DNA of 64,000 bases from Bacteroidales bacterium (lineage in GTDB: Bacteria > Bacteroidota > Bacteroidia > Bacteroidales > P3): positions 1 through 64,000 of the forward strand of contig JAGCVI010000031.1 in NCBI GenBank assembly GCA_017962445.1. Reading direction: 5' to 3'. Within the stretch, counting starts at the first letter, position 1, and each line of letters starts with the position of its first letter. Of this stretch, positions 1-7,697 are shown piece by piece. The notes beneath the pieces were generated by a model. That model saw only the letters and a list, made by a program, of their open reading frames with translations, made no database searches and had not been told where the DNA came from. The position numbers and the translations under genes are program-made.

Positions 1-1
1 C

Positions 2-319
2 AGCATCGAGTTCTACAGCCCGTGGAGCGACGGCATAGACATATACATCTGCGACAAGCCCGACGATAACGCCGTCGGCGACATCCTCGACCGCTTCACC
101 TACCTTATGCCCAACCCTGCGTCGTCGCAGGTGAGGGTGGCCTCGTCCTACTCGCTGACGAGCGTCGAGGCCTACGACCTCGGCGGCCGCAAGGTGCTCG
201 ACATGAAGGCTGCAGGTCTCACCGCCGAATTCTCTGTGGAGGGCTGGCCAAAGGGCACCTACGTAGTTGTCATACATACCCCCACAGGCACCGCCACAAA
301 GAAACTGGTGGTGGAATAG
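2..319 (+). CDS. C-terminal part of a T9SS-sorted secreted protein (5' end outside window)
   Basis: The reading frame is open from base 2, so this is the 3' end of a longer gene. The last 70 or so residues form a type A T9SS sorting domain: MPNPAS at its start, the 'VEAYDLGGRKVLD' strand, 'PKGTYVVVIHT' and a 'KKLVVE' end. In this family the domain directs export through the outer membrane by the type IX system and is then removed or anchored. What the mature protein does cannot be told from this fragment. A strong terminator follows at 372. The 106-codon fragment is GC-rich, like its neighbours. Confidence 0.85.
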   Translation, partial: SIEFYSPWSDGIDIYICDKPDDNAVGDILDRFTYLMPNPASSQVRVASSYSLTSVEAYDLGGRKVLDMKAAGLTAEFSVEGWPKGTYVVVIHTPTGTATKKLVVE

Positions 320-371
320 GCTGTCTGGCCTAATGATGATTGCAGATAGCAAATCCTTATATTATTATGAT

Positions 372-407
372 AAATGCTGGCATAGACTATGCCAGCATTT
401 TTTATTT
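372..407 (+). terminator. Intrinsic terminator after the T9SS cargo gene
   Basis: A perfect 13-bp inverted repeat (372-384 with 388-400, loop GAC) is followed by a T-rich run. It ends the transcript entering from the left and isolates the ABC transporter operon. Confidence 0.85.
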
Positions 408-521
408 AGTAATGATAAAATAATAAAGTGTATCAATGGGGAGTAATAAAAGGAAGTTAATCTTCGATGGCAGTTATAATGGAAGTTATGTGCTGCGTAC
501 AGGACGATACTAATCATTTGT

Positions 522-605
522 CCATTTTAACTCCCATTTTAACTCCCTCTTTAACTTCCTTTTTAACTTCCTCTTTTACTTCTACTTTTACTCCCACTTT
601 CACCT
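522..605. repeat. Tandem 12-bp repeat, copy A (about 7 units)
   Basis: Seven degenerate 12-bp units of the form CCNTTTTAACTY run without gaps. Just upstream lie a short motif of opposite sense (GGAGTAATAAAAGGAAGTTAA region, 439-460) and an AGGAC...TGTCC pair (about 502-522). The same arrangement recurs at 2718-2831. It lies upstream of the promoter of the ABC transporter operon. Function unknown. Confidence 0.8.
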
Positions 606-641
606 AACATTAATCGTATTCCATCTTTTTTTAAAAAAAAA

Positions 642-672
642 TTTGGTAGTTTAAAAAATAGTCGTACTTTTG
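642..672 (+). promoter_or_regulatory. Bacteroidetes-type promoter of the ABC transporter operon
   Basis: TTTG at 642-645 and TACTTTTG at 665-672 are 19 bp apart, matching the Bacteroidetes housekeeping consensus (TTTG, 19-21 bp, TAnnTTTG). It leaves a leader of about 75 nt before the ATG at 753. The rest of the 320-752 interval holds the terminator and the 12-bp repeat; no gene was seen there. Confidence 0.75.
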
Positions 673-752
673 CAGTGTACTAATCAACTAATACACTAAT
701 AAGATAATGGTATAATTAATCGTTAATCAGTAAATTAAATAAAAAGTGCAAT

Positions 753-1583
753 ATGATAGAACTTAAAAATTTTTCATTCGCTTACAAAAGCAAGCATGTC
801 TTTGACGACATCAACCTGCAATTCAAGAAGGGTTCCATTTATGGACTTCTTGGTGAAAACGGGGTGGGGAAGACCACGCTGTTGAAATCCATCTGTGGTC
901 TGCTGCGTCCCAAGGCGGGCAGTTGCATGGTCGACGACTATGTCAGTTTCGATCGTGTCCCCGAGTTTCTGCAGAACATATTCTTCCTTCCCGACGACCT
1001 TCCTTTGCCAACCAACGCAACGCCAATGTCGTTCTATCGCAACATGGCGGTGTTCTATCCTAACAATAGCGAGGAGATGCTTCATCAGCTGGCCGAAGAA
1101 TTCCATGTCGACCTTAACCAGAGGTTCAGGGAGATGAGTTTCGGACAGCAGAAAAAGTCGCTTCTGGCCTGTTCGATGGCTTTCAACACCGAATACCTGC
1201 TTCTCGACGAGCCGACCAACGGTCTTGACATTCCGTCGAAGGCTGATTTTCGCCGCGTGCTCACCCAACGTATCGGCGATGACAGCACCATCATCATCTC
1301 GACCCACCAGGTCAAGGATGTCGAGAACCTTATCGACCCGATAATCATCATATCGCAGAAGAGCGTATTGCTCAATGCCTCCGTCGACAGGATAACGGAG
1401 AAACTCTACTTTGAATACGGAAGTGCACAGCGCGGCGATGCCCTGTACAGCGAGATGATGCCAGGCGGCTATTTCAACGTACTGGTGAACGACGGCATGG
1501 GCGAAAGCCAGATAAACATCGAGGGTCTTTTCAACGCCGTGCTAAACAATAGTGAATTAATAAAATCATTGTTCGAAAAATAA
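753..1583 (+). CDS. ABC transporter ATP-binding protein
   Basis: A 276-residue ATPase subunit of an ABC-2 type exporter, acting on the cytoplasmic face of the inner membrane. The Walker A motif is GENGVGKTT near residue 35. The signature is altered to MSFGQQKK instead of LSGGQ, and the Walker B is LLLDEPTNGLD near residue 150, followed by an H-loop 'STHQ'. The C-terminal 70 residues are family-specific. It is the first gene of a set with the membrane subunit (11 bp downstream), a YbjQ protein and a GntR regulator. YtrA-type GntR/ABC sets often respond to cell-envelope stress, but the substrate here is unknown. Confidence 0.9.
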   Translation: MIELKNFSFAYKSKHVFDDINLQFKKGSIYGLLGENGVGKTTLLKSICGLLRPKAGSCMVDDYVSFDRVPEFLQNIFFLPDDLPLPTNATPMSFYRNMAVFYPNNSEEMLHQLAEEFHVDLNQRFREMSFGQQKKSLLACSMAFNTEYLLLDEPTNGLDIPSKADFRRVLTQRIGDDSTIIISTHQVKDVENLIDPIIIISQKSVLLNASVDRITEKLYFEYGSAQRGDALYSEMMPGGYFNVLVNDGMGESQINIEGLFNAVLNNSELIKSLFEK

Positions 1584-1594
1584 TTTGAATTGTC

Positions 1595-2374
1595 ATGGAA
1601 AAAAGTTTCGATATACAACGTTTCAAGAAGGTGCTTGTCAATGATTTCCACAACACCGTTTCGCGCTTCGGCGTGTTTATGCTGATACTTGCCCTGCTGC
1701 CGCACCTGCTTTGGCTATTAAGCTTGGTGTCATTGGGTCAAGACCCGCAGTCTATTGTCATTCCTCCGCAGATAAGATATAGACTCATCTCTGTGGCGGT
1801 TGTTTTCGCTGCGATTGCCGCCCCTTCGCGCATCTACAAGAACTGCAATCTCCCGGGCAGCGGCAACTACTTTGCGTTGATGCCTGCATCGCTTCCCGAG
1901 AAATTTATTAGCATGATGATTTACTGCTTTATTGTCAGTCCGATAGCGGTGTTTGTCGGATCTGTCGCTGTCGACACGTTGTTCTCGTGGCTGCCTTTTG
2001 GAGCCTATGACAGTTATCTATGGCAGGGTCATATACAAACCAAGATAGGTGGACTGGCCGCTATCGATTGGCGTTTGGCAGTGGAGAATGTGCTCAGCGA
2101 TATCTTCCTCGTGTTGCTGTTCTTCTTCACCAACACTCTTTTCAAAAAGTTCAAGCTGACGCAGACAATTCTTTGGTCACTTCTGGCCGTGATTGTCCTG
2201 GCCATCATCATCACTCCGATACTGATCGCTGTCGGCATGGATGTTATACACGACGCAGAGCGCGCATACGGCGCCTTTGAAGTCTATCTGTGGATAAGGA
2301 TGGCCATCGCCGCCATACTCGATGTCTTATTGGTCGTCTTCTCATACAGACGTCTTAAAAGAATGCAATATTAA
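1595..2374 (+). CDS. ABC-2 type transporter membrane subunit
   Basis: A 259-residue polytopic membrane protein with about six predicted hydrophobic segments: around residues 20-45, 65-85, 110-135, 160-185, 195-220 and 230-250. It starts 11 bp after the ATPase stop and is its evident partner. The central loop (PFGAYDSYLW) is probably periplasmic. It has no recognisable substrate motif. Similar permeases occur beside short GntR regulators across Bacteroidales, so the assignment rests on topology plus gene order. Confidence 0.8.
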   Translation: MEKSFDIQRFKKVLVNDFHNTVSRFGVFMLILALLPHLLWLLSLVSLGQDPQSIVIPPQIRYRLISVAVVFAAIAAPSRIYKNCNLPGSGNYFALMPASLPEKFISMMIYCFIVSPIAVFVGSVAVDTLFSWLPFGAYDSYLWQGHIQTKIGGLAAIDWRLAVENVLSDIFLVLLFFFTNTLFKKFKLTQTILWSLLAVIVLAIIITPILIAVGMDVIHDAERAYGAFEVYLWIRMAIAAILDVLLVVFSYRRLKRMQY

Positions 2375-2393
2375 CCTTAAAAAAAATAATAAT

Positions 2394-2702
2394 ATGGAAC
2401 TTTACACAGTTGAGAATATAGGATGCGAATATGAACTGCTTGGCGCTGTTACCGGCAGCACGATAAGGTCAAAAAACATGTTTAGCGACCTCGGTCAAGG
2501 TCTTAAAGGCATTGTCGGTGGCGAACTGAAGGCATATACCAAAATGATGGAAAGTGCTCGTGAACAGGCTACTTCACGCATGGTCGAACAGGCCGAGGCA
2601 ATGAAGGCCGATGCCATTATCGGTGTGCGCTACACCACTTCTGCCATCATGGCTCAGGCCGCCGAGGTACTGGTGTATGGAACAGCAATAAAATTCAAGT
2701 AA
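2394..2702 (+). CDS. YbjQ/UPF0145 family protein
   Basis: A 102-residue soluble protein of the YbjQ (heavy-metal-binding domain) family, which forms pentameric rings. Diagnostic parts are the N-terminal 'GCEYELLGAVTGST', the central helix rich in M, E and A (MMESAREQATSRMVEQA) and the end 'ADAIIGVRYTTS...VLVYGTAIKF'. The start at 2394 was chosen because it gives the usual family N-terminus; an upstream start at 2322 would overlap the permease gene. It is 19 bp downstream of the permease, so probably co-transcribed. The cellular role of the family is unclear. Confidence 0.85.
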   Translation: MELYTVENIGCEYELLGAVTGSTIRSKNMFSDLGQGLKGIVGGELKAYTKMMESAREQATSRMVEQAEAMKADAIIGVRYTTSAIMAQAAEVLVYGTAIKFK

Positions 2703-2771
2703 TAATAGTAATAATTGGAGTAAAAAAGGAAGTTGAATAGTAAGTGAAAAAGGACAAATGATGTGTATTGT

Positions 2772-2831
2772 CCTATTTAACTCCCATTTCAACTTCCACT
2801 TTAACTCCTCTTTTAACTTCCATTTAAATCC
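2772..2831. repeat. Tandem 12-bp repeat, copy B (5 units)
   Basis: Five units of CCATTTNAACTY type fill the gap between the YbjQ and GntR genes. They are preceded by GGAGTAAAAAAGGAAGTT (from 2718) and by a clean AGGACAA...TTGTCCT hairpin (about 2752-2774), the same order of parts as in copy A. The last unit ends 7 bp before the GntR start codon. Confidence 0.8.
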
Positions 2832-2838
2832 TTTGATT

Positions 2839-3183
2839 ATGGACTTTAAGAAACAAAAACCGATATACCAGCAGATTGCCGACACGTTGTGCGAACGCAT
2901 TGTTGGAGGCGACTGGAATGCCGAGGACCGCATACCCAGCGTGCGCGATATCGCCATCCAGCTCGGCGTGAATCCCAACACGGTGATGCGCACCTTCGAC
3001 CACCTGCAGCAGGCTGGCATCATCTACAACAAGCGTGGCGTTGGCTACTTCGTGTCGCCCGATGCCACCGACAAAATACTAGCCATGCATCGCAAAGAGT
3101 TCATTGAGGAAGATCTGCCGGTTTTCCTCCAGAAAATGAATCTATTGGGATTGACCTTGGACGATATTGCCAAAATGAAATGA
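2839..3183 (+). CDS. Short GntR-family transcriptional regulator (YtrA type)
   Basis: A 114-residue DNA-binding protein. The winged helix spans about residues 8-75: 'PIYQQIADTLCERIVGG', 'RIPSVRDIAIQLGVNP', 'TVMRTFDHLQQAG', and the wing 'NKRGVGYFV'. A short C-terminal helical region of about 40 residues stands in place of a large effector domain, as in YtrA/YhcF regulators that control linked ABC transporters. The start at 2839 is used because it gives the family N-terminus. The frame is also open upstream from 2758 through the 12-bp repeats, which would add a low-complexity F/N/H/S tail. It probably autoregulates this cassette. Confidence 0.88.
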   Translation: MDFKKQKPIYQQIADTLCERIVGGDWNAEDRIPSVRDIAIQLGVNPNTVMRTFDHLQQAGIIYNKRGVGYFVSPDATDKILAMHRKEFIEEDLPVFLQKMNLLGLTLDDIAKMK

Positions 3184-3198
3184 TTTTTTTGCCTGTCT

Positions 3199-3227
3199 GT
3201 AATATTTTGGCTCTATTAAACGTCTTA
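3199..3227 (+). promoter_or_regulatory. Possible ECF-sigma-like promoter of the outer-membrane receptor gene
   Basis: GTAATATTTT (3199-3208) and CGTCTTA (3221-3227) resemble the two elements of Bacteroidetes ECF-sigma promoters. A closely similar string occurs at 28948-28979. The spacing is shorter than is usual for ECF promoters, so the call is tentative. Confidence 0.35.
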
Positions 3228-3265
3228 TAAGTAATAAATTCTAAAATCCATCAATCATTCAAAAA

Positions 3266-5710
3266 ATGCAAACAAACATAAAACGTATAACTGTTCTCCT
3301 CGCAGCCATCATGATGACTTATGGTGCCTTTGCTCAACACCAGGTCAAGGGCTCGCTGACCGACAACAATAGCGGCGAGGCATTGATGTATGCCAACTGC
3401 GTGCTTCTCAATGCCAACGACAGCTCGTTCGCCTATGCCGCGACGACTAACGACAAAGGCTCGTTCGTCATCGCCAAGGTGGCCGATGGCGACTATCTGC
3501 TGCGTGCCAGCTATGCCAGCTATCAGACCGAATGGGTCCCTGTCAGCGTCTCGTCCGACGTGGACCTTGGCCGCATAGCTCTTTCAAAGTCATCCACCGT
3601 GCTCGGCACTGTGACCATCAGCGCCAAGAAGCCTCTCTATGCCGTCGACGGCGAGAAGCAGCTTTACAATGTCTCCGAAGACCCCTCTGTGCAGACTGGC
3701 ACCATGAGCGACGTTTTGCAGAACGCCCCCGGCGTTGAGGTCGACGCTGAAGGCAACATTACTTTGCGAGGCACGTCGGGCGTGGAGATTTGGATCAACG
3801 ACCGTCCGTCGCACATGAACGAGGAGGCCCTTAAACAATATATCAAGCAACTTCCGGCCAACTCGATAGACCGCGTTGAGGTCATCACCAACCCCTCGGC
3901 ACGCTACAGCAGCAAGGGCGCGGTAATCAACATCGTCACCAACCAGAAGGTGAAGCGCAACGAACTGCTCTGTCTGGGCATCAACGCCACCACCACTCCT
4001 GCTGTCGCCCCGTGGGTGAGCTATGTCTGGGCCAACGAGAAGGTCGACTTCAATATCTACTTAAGCGGTAACCTGGGCAACCACGATATGGCCTCCGACG
4101 GCACCACCACTCTCTTCGACGCCAATGGCGACACCAGCCGCTTCATGAAGTACGACAACAAGAACGATATGCCCTTCCAGGGCGGCTATCTCGGTTTCAA
4201 CACCAACTGGAAGATTGACGACACAAGGAACCTTTCGGTGTGGGCCGGTGCCTATCCCTATTGGGACCAGAACTCGTTCTTTAACAACTACCAGTACTTC
4301 GAATATGACAACATCAACAATACCAGAACCGACTTGGGATATATCGACACTACGCTCAACCACGGCTTCAGTCACGGAGCCTATGCCGGTGCTTGGTACG
4401 AGCACCGCTACGACACTACCGGCCGTAAGCTGAGCATTACCTTCAACGGCAACTATTGGGCCAACGGCGGATATTCCGACGACTCACGCTATTTCAATTC
4501 GCCCCTGCGCACCGATTTCAAGCGTCACATGACGGGCGATATGTGGAACGGCAATGGCGAACTGGGAGCGAACTACACCCTTCCGCTGAAAAACAACTTT
4601 GAGGTCGAGACTGGTGCCGAAATCGGATTCGGCCGTGTATATGACAAAGAAGTACTCGACAGTCTGCTGCCGTCGGGCGACTGGAGCAACATGCCTTACC
4701 GCTCTACTGAGATTGAGGGTGTGGAGGTGTCGCCGTCGGTATACGCTACGGTGCAGAAACGCTGGGGTGGCTTCACCGCTAAGCTTGGTTTACGTTTTGA
4801 GGATTGTTTCGCCAATACCACCATGGAGCATAACAACCTCGGTGACCAGGACAAAACCGAAAAAACCTTCCCCGGATGGGTGCCCAGCATCCACTTAAGC
4901 TATCAGACCAAGACCTTCGAGAGTTACAGTCTCAGCTATACCCGTCGTTTCTCACGCAGCGATGATTTGGCCAATTACTCCCTTTTCCGCCACTACGATG
5001 ATTACAGTTTCGCCACAGGCAACCCCAACCTGCTGATGAGCTATTCGCATAACCTCGAGGCTGCTTTCAATAAGTATGTCATGGGATTCGGCAACATCGG
5101 CATCAATGCCTATTGGCGTGCCAACACCGACGAGATAGGCTCTATGACTGCCGCTACGAACGATGCCGTCGTCTTCGGCCCATATCTGGTCAACTACACC
5201 TACCCCGTGAACATCGGTTCCAGCCATACCGAGGGCATCGAGGCGAACATCACCTATCGCCCCACAGGGTTCCTCAATGTGCGTTTCAACGCTTCTCTGT
5301 TCAACTATGGATATGATTACGAAGGCTTCAGCGACAGCAAGGTAAGCTATAGTTTCCGCCTCAATGTATGGGCTAAACTGTGGAACCGTCTAGAGGTCTT
5401 CGCCAACGGCAGCTACAGCTCGCCACGACTTGGCCTTTACAGCCTTACCAATGCCAACAAGCGTTTCGATTTCGGTTGCAGCAGCGACTTCTTCGATCGT
5501 AAGATGAGCGTCTTCCTGAATGTCAGCGACATCTTTGGCTGGTCGGAATGGGGTACAAATACTACCGCTCCGCAGTACAAGACCACGGGAAGCAACCGTT
5601 TCAACTCGCGTTTTGTCAGTCTTGGTTTCACCTTCCGTTTTGGTAAGATGGAGTTGGAGAGTAAAGCTCGACAGGGTGAAGCCCAAGGTCCAGTGAACCT
5701 TGGGCGATAG
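3266..5710 (+). CDS. TonB-dependent-receptor-like outer-membrane beta-barrel protein
   Basis: An 814-residue outer-membrane protein. A signal peptide (residues 1-23, ending MTYGAFAQ) precedes a carboxypeptidase-regulatory-like beta-sandwich (about 27-110) and a plug domain (about 120-225, with 'VLQNAPGVEVDAEGNITLRG' and 'IDRVEVITNPSARY'). A large beta-barrel of the OMP_b-brl_3 type follows. Near the C-terminus is 'SLGFTFRFGKME', where family members usually stop; the last 15 or so residues (QGEAQGPVNLGR) lie over a hairpin. No TonB box was identified with confidence. It lies 82 bp after the GntR gene and may be the outer-membrane partner of the ABC cassette. Substrate unknown. Confidence 0.85.
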   Translation: MQTNIKRITVLLAAIMMTYGAFAQHQVKGSLTDNNSGEALMYANCVLLNANDSSFAYAATTNDKGSFVIAKVADGDYLLRASYASYQTEWVPVSVSSDVDLGRIALSKSSTVLGTVTISAKKPLYAVDGEKQLYNVSEDPSVQTGTMSDVLQNAPGVEVDAEGNITLRGTSGVEIWINDRPSHMNEEALKQYIKQLPANSIDRVEVITNPSARYSSKGAVINIVTNQKVKRNELLCLGINATTTPAVAPWVSYVWANEKVDFNIYLSGNLGNHDMASDGTTTLFDANGDTSRFMKYDNKNDMPFQGGYLGFNTNWKIDDTRNLSVWAGAYPYWDQNSFFNNYQYFEYDNINNTRTDLGYIDTTLNHGFSHGAYAGAWYEHRYDTTGRKLSITFNGNYWANGGYSDDSRYFNSPLRTDFKRHMTGDMWNGNGELGANYTLPLKNNFEVETGAEIGFGRVYDKEVLDSLLPSGDWSNMPYRSTEIEGVEVSPSVYATVQKRWGGFTAKLGLRFEDCFANTTMEHNNLGDQDKTEKTFPGWVPSIHLSYQTKTFESYSLSYTRRFSRSDDLANYSLFRHYDDYSFATGNPNLLMSYSHNLEAAFNKYVMGFGNIGINAYWRANTDEIGSMTAATNDAVVFGPYLVNYTYPVNIGSSHTEGIEANITYRPTGFLNVRFNASLFNYGYDYEGFSDSKVSYSFRLNVWAKLWNRLEVFANGSYSSPRLGLYSLTNANKRFDFGCSSDFFDRKMSVFLNVSDIFGWSEWGTNTTAPQYKTTGSNRFNSRFVSLGFTFRFGKMELESKARQGEAQGPVNLGR

Positions 5711-5784
5711 CGAAGCGGAGAAGGCTCCCCTTGCGGGAGCCGGCTTTCGCAGAAAGCCTCCCGAAAAGTCCCCCACTTTTCGGG
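5681..5784 (+). other. Chain of four strong hairpins over the 3' end of the receptor gene
   Basis: Four perfect inverted repeats follow each other: 5681-5689/5697-5705 (GCCCAAGGT, spanning the region just before the stop codon), 5723-5729/5735-5741 (GGCTCCC), 5742-5748/5752-5758 (GGCTTTC) and 5760-5769/5775-5784 (CCCGAAAAGT). The last arm begins the 34-bp tandem array. No gene was seen in 5711-6079; the interval holds this chain, the array and a terminator. Confidence 0.8.
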
Positions 5785-5920
5785 TGAAAAAAAGCAGCCG
5801 CGAAAAGAACTTTTCGGGTGAAAAAAAGCAGCCGCGAAAAGAACTTTTCGGGTGAAAAAAAGCAGCCGCGAAAAGAGCTCTTCTGGTGAAAAAAAGCAGC
5901 CGCGAAAAGAGCTTTTCGGG
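5775..5920. repeat. 34-bp tandem repeat with an internal palindrome (about 4.3 units)
   Basis: Units begin at 5775, 5809, 5843, 5877 and 5911 (partial). The first three are nearly identical, and the later ones carry a few substitutions. Each unit boundary holds a palindrome CGAAAAG-AA-CTTTTCG or a close variant. Because 34 is not a multiple of three, no frame is kept through the array. The units are contiguous, without spacers, so it is not a CRISPR array; it most resembles a REP/BIME-type palindromic array. Confidence 0.85.
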
Positions 5921-6035
5921 GAAAAAGCAGAAGTCGAAGAAAAAATCGCAGCCGGCAAAGCAACATCCTGCGAAGCAAGCAACCGATTCGCCAATGGGCA
6001 AAAGTTAGAAATTGTTTTGTTTTTTGTATAGATGA

Positions 6036-6070
6036 AAGCGCTCTCTGTTACATGAGAGCGCTTTTTTTTG
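6036..6070 (+). terminator. Intrinsic terminator
   Basis: The stem AAAGCGCTCTC/GAGAGCGCTTT (from 6036) is followed by eight T residues. It lies between the receptor gene region and the converging EamA gene. Confidence 0.85.
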
Positions 6071-6079
6071 TTCCTCAGG

Positions 6080-7051
6080 CTACAGGAAAAACATGCTGGC
6101 TCCTGCCACGCTGATGCATGCGCCAATGACTTCGCGGACTGTGACTCTCTGGTGAAATAATATGGCTGCAGGTGCAATGATGAGTACAGGTGTCAAAGCG
6201 AAGAGTGTCTGGGCAATGCCGGTGGAGGTGTAGTGTGTCGCCATCAGTGACAGGCTGACTCCTATGAAAGGACCGAATACCATTGACCCGAAAGCCGCTG
6301 CAACGGCCTTCCTGTCGCCCAAAGCGTGCTGTAGTTGTGCGACGCCACCTTTGGAGAACAGCATCAGAAGCAGTATAAATCCAACCAATCCCATGGTTCC
6401 TCTAATCATTGTCGATGCAAAGGGAATGCTGATATTGAGAGGCAGCTGGAGCAAGGCTTCTGGTGGCACCATGCTGTCGGCAAGACTTTGCATTGATAGG
6501 GCAGAGTAGTAGTGTTCAAGACCTATCTTGCTCAGCACCAATCCGGCACCCTGGCATATCCCGGCCATGCAGGCAATGACTACTCCTTTGGACGAGATGG
6601 TGAGTTTCAGTCCGCCTTTCTTGTCTTGTTTGGAAAGTACTGACATGGCAATGCCGGACAGGGTGACGACCATGCCGATAAGAGCCAGCGGCCGCATCTG
6701 CTCTCCCATGAAAACTCGCCCCATAATTGCTGCGGTGGGCGCCGAGAGAGTCATGAAAAGTTGTCCGAAACGTGAACCGATGAGTATGTAGCCTTGCATG
6801 AGGCAGTAGTCGCCGATGACGTAGCCCACCAGTCCTGACAGTAACAGCCACATCCAAGTGTTTCCATCGGCATAGCGCGGCCATGGTGTACCCATTGTCA
6901 GCCATAGCGTCAGTGCTAGAAACACAAGCGACATCGACATCCTGACAGCGTTGAACGCCAGAGAGCCCATGCGTTTTGAGCCTACCTCGGCGAAGAGTGC
7001 CGTCACCGTGAACGACATGGCCACCAGTACCGATAACAGTTCCCCTATCAT
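6080..7051 (-). CDS. EamA/DMT-superfamily membrane transporter
   Basis: A 323-residue inner-membrane protein with about ten hydrophobic segments arranged as two EamA repeats, for example 'LLSGLVGYVIGDYCLMQGYILIG' in the first and 'FGPFIGVSLSLMATHYTSTGIAQ' in the second. DMT exporters move small metabolites, often amino acids or nucleotide-linked compounds, but the substrate is not readable here. The ATG follows the stop codon of the upstream peptidase gene with no gap, so the two are probably translated as a coupled pair. Confidence 0.88.
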   Translation of the reverse strand: MIGELLSVLVAMSFTVTALFAEVGSKRMGSLAFNAVRMSMSLVFLALTLWLTMGTPWPRYADGNTWMWLLLSGLVGYVIGDYCLMQGYILIGSRFGQLFMTLSAPTAAIMGRVFMGEQMRPLALIGMVVTLSGIAMSVLSKQDKKGGLKLTISSKGVVIACMAGICQGAGLVLSKIGLEHYYSALSMQSLADSMVPPEALLQLPLNISIPFASTMIRGTMGLVGFILLLMLFSKGGVAQLQHALGDRKAVAAAFGSMVFGPFIGVSLSLMATHYTSTGIAQTLFALTPVLIIAPAAILFHQRVTVREVIGACISVAGASMFFL

Positions 7052-7675
7052 TTAATAGACTTTTATCAGTAGCGGCGATTGCGACATGTCTGTCGGGTTG
7101 GTCCCTTCCACGCCCTCAGGCACTTCCATGCCGATTTTTTTGAAGTGCCTCTTCCAGTATTTTGGCATCTTGCCGTGTCTGTCTCGGAAATTCATCGGCT
7201 GGCTTTGGAACAGGTGCTTGCCGTCGGCATCGATGAAAGCCTCGTATATCAGTTCCGAACAGTAAAGAGCTCCGTTGTCGGGCAGGAAACTGTCGTCGTA
7301 GGGCTGGCCGATGAAGCTCTTGGCGCGTGTGATTACAGCTGCTGTGTCGTATGGGACTGAAAGTCGGTATACATCTATGTTGTGGCTGATTGGACAGTCT
7401 TGCGAATCAAGCATCACCCGTCGCACACCTTGTCCTGTCGTGGCCTCAATAACCCAAAGATTGCCCGTGCTGTCGCATTCTACAAGAGATACATGGGTGT
7501 ATTTGCCGGTGCTTTTGCTTATGGCTCTCTCCATGTCTGATTGGTCTTCCTTGTAAAACAGCAGGTCACCGCTCATGAGACAGTCTGCCTTTACGGCATG
7601 CCGTTCAACCTCTTGCGATGTGGCATTGCCTGCAAAAAACAGCAGAAATGTGAGGAATGTTGCAAATCGCTTCAT
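7052..7675 (-). CDS. YiiX/YebB-like NlpC/P60-superfamily secreted hydrolase
   Basis: A protein of about 207 residues with a signal peptide (MKRFATFLTFLLFFAGNATS). It matches the permuted papain-like group (YiiX/YebB, DUF830). 'MSGDLLFYKED' begins the domain, 'GKYTHVSLVECD' supplies the probable catalytic His, and 'GALYCSELIYEAF' supplies the Cys. Relatives act on amide or lipid bonds in the envelope. An ATG two codons upstream (7681) is also possible. The stop codon touches the start of the EamA gene. Confidence 0.8.
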   Translation of the reverse strand: MKRFATFLTFLLFFAGNATSQEVERHAVKADCLMSGDLLFYKEDQSDMERAISKSTGKYTHVSLVECDSTGNLWVIEATTGQGVRRVMLDSQDCPISHNIDVYRLSVPYDTAAVITRAKSFIGQPYDDSFLPDNGALYCSELIYEAFIDADGKHLFQSQPMNFRDRHGKMPKYWKRHFKKIGMEVPEGVEGTNPTDMSQSPLLIKVY

Positions 7676-7697
7676 GTGCAATCTCTATGACTGTTTC

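Noticed and set aside
5775..5920. CRISPR array
   Set aside because: The 34-bp units are directly adjacent, without spacers, and no cas genes are present.
5856..6008. Lysine-rich plus-strand frame (KKAAAKR...KKKSQPAKQ) resembling a histone H1-like tail
   Set aside because: No ATG after the stop at 5853-5855. The composition comes from the A-rich repeat, and there is no upstream domain in the same frame.
5390..6177. Long minus-strand frames through the 34-bp repeats (up to about 246 codons)
   Set aside because: They are created by the repeat, which has few stops in several frames, and they run antisense into the receptor gene. No start context or family resemblance.
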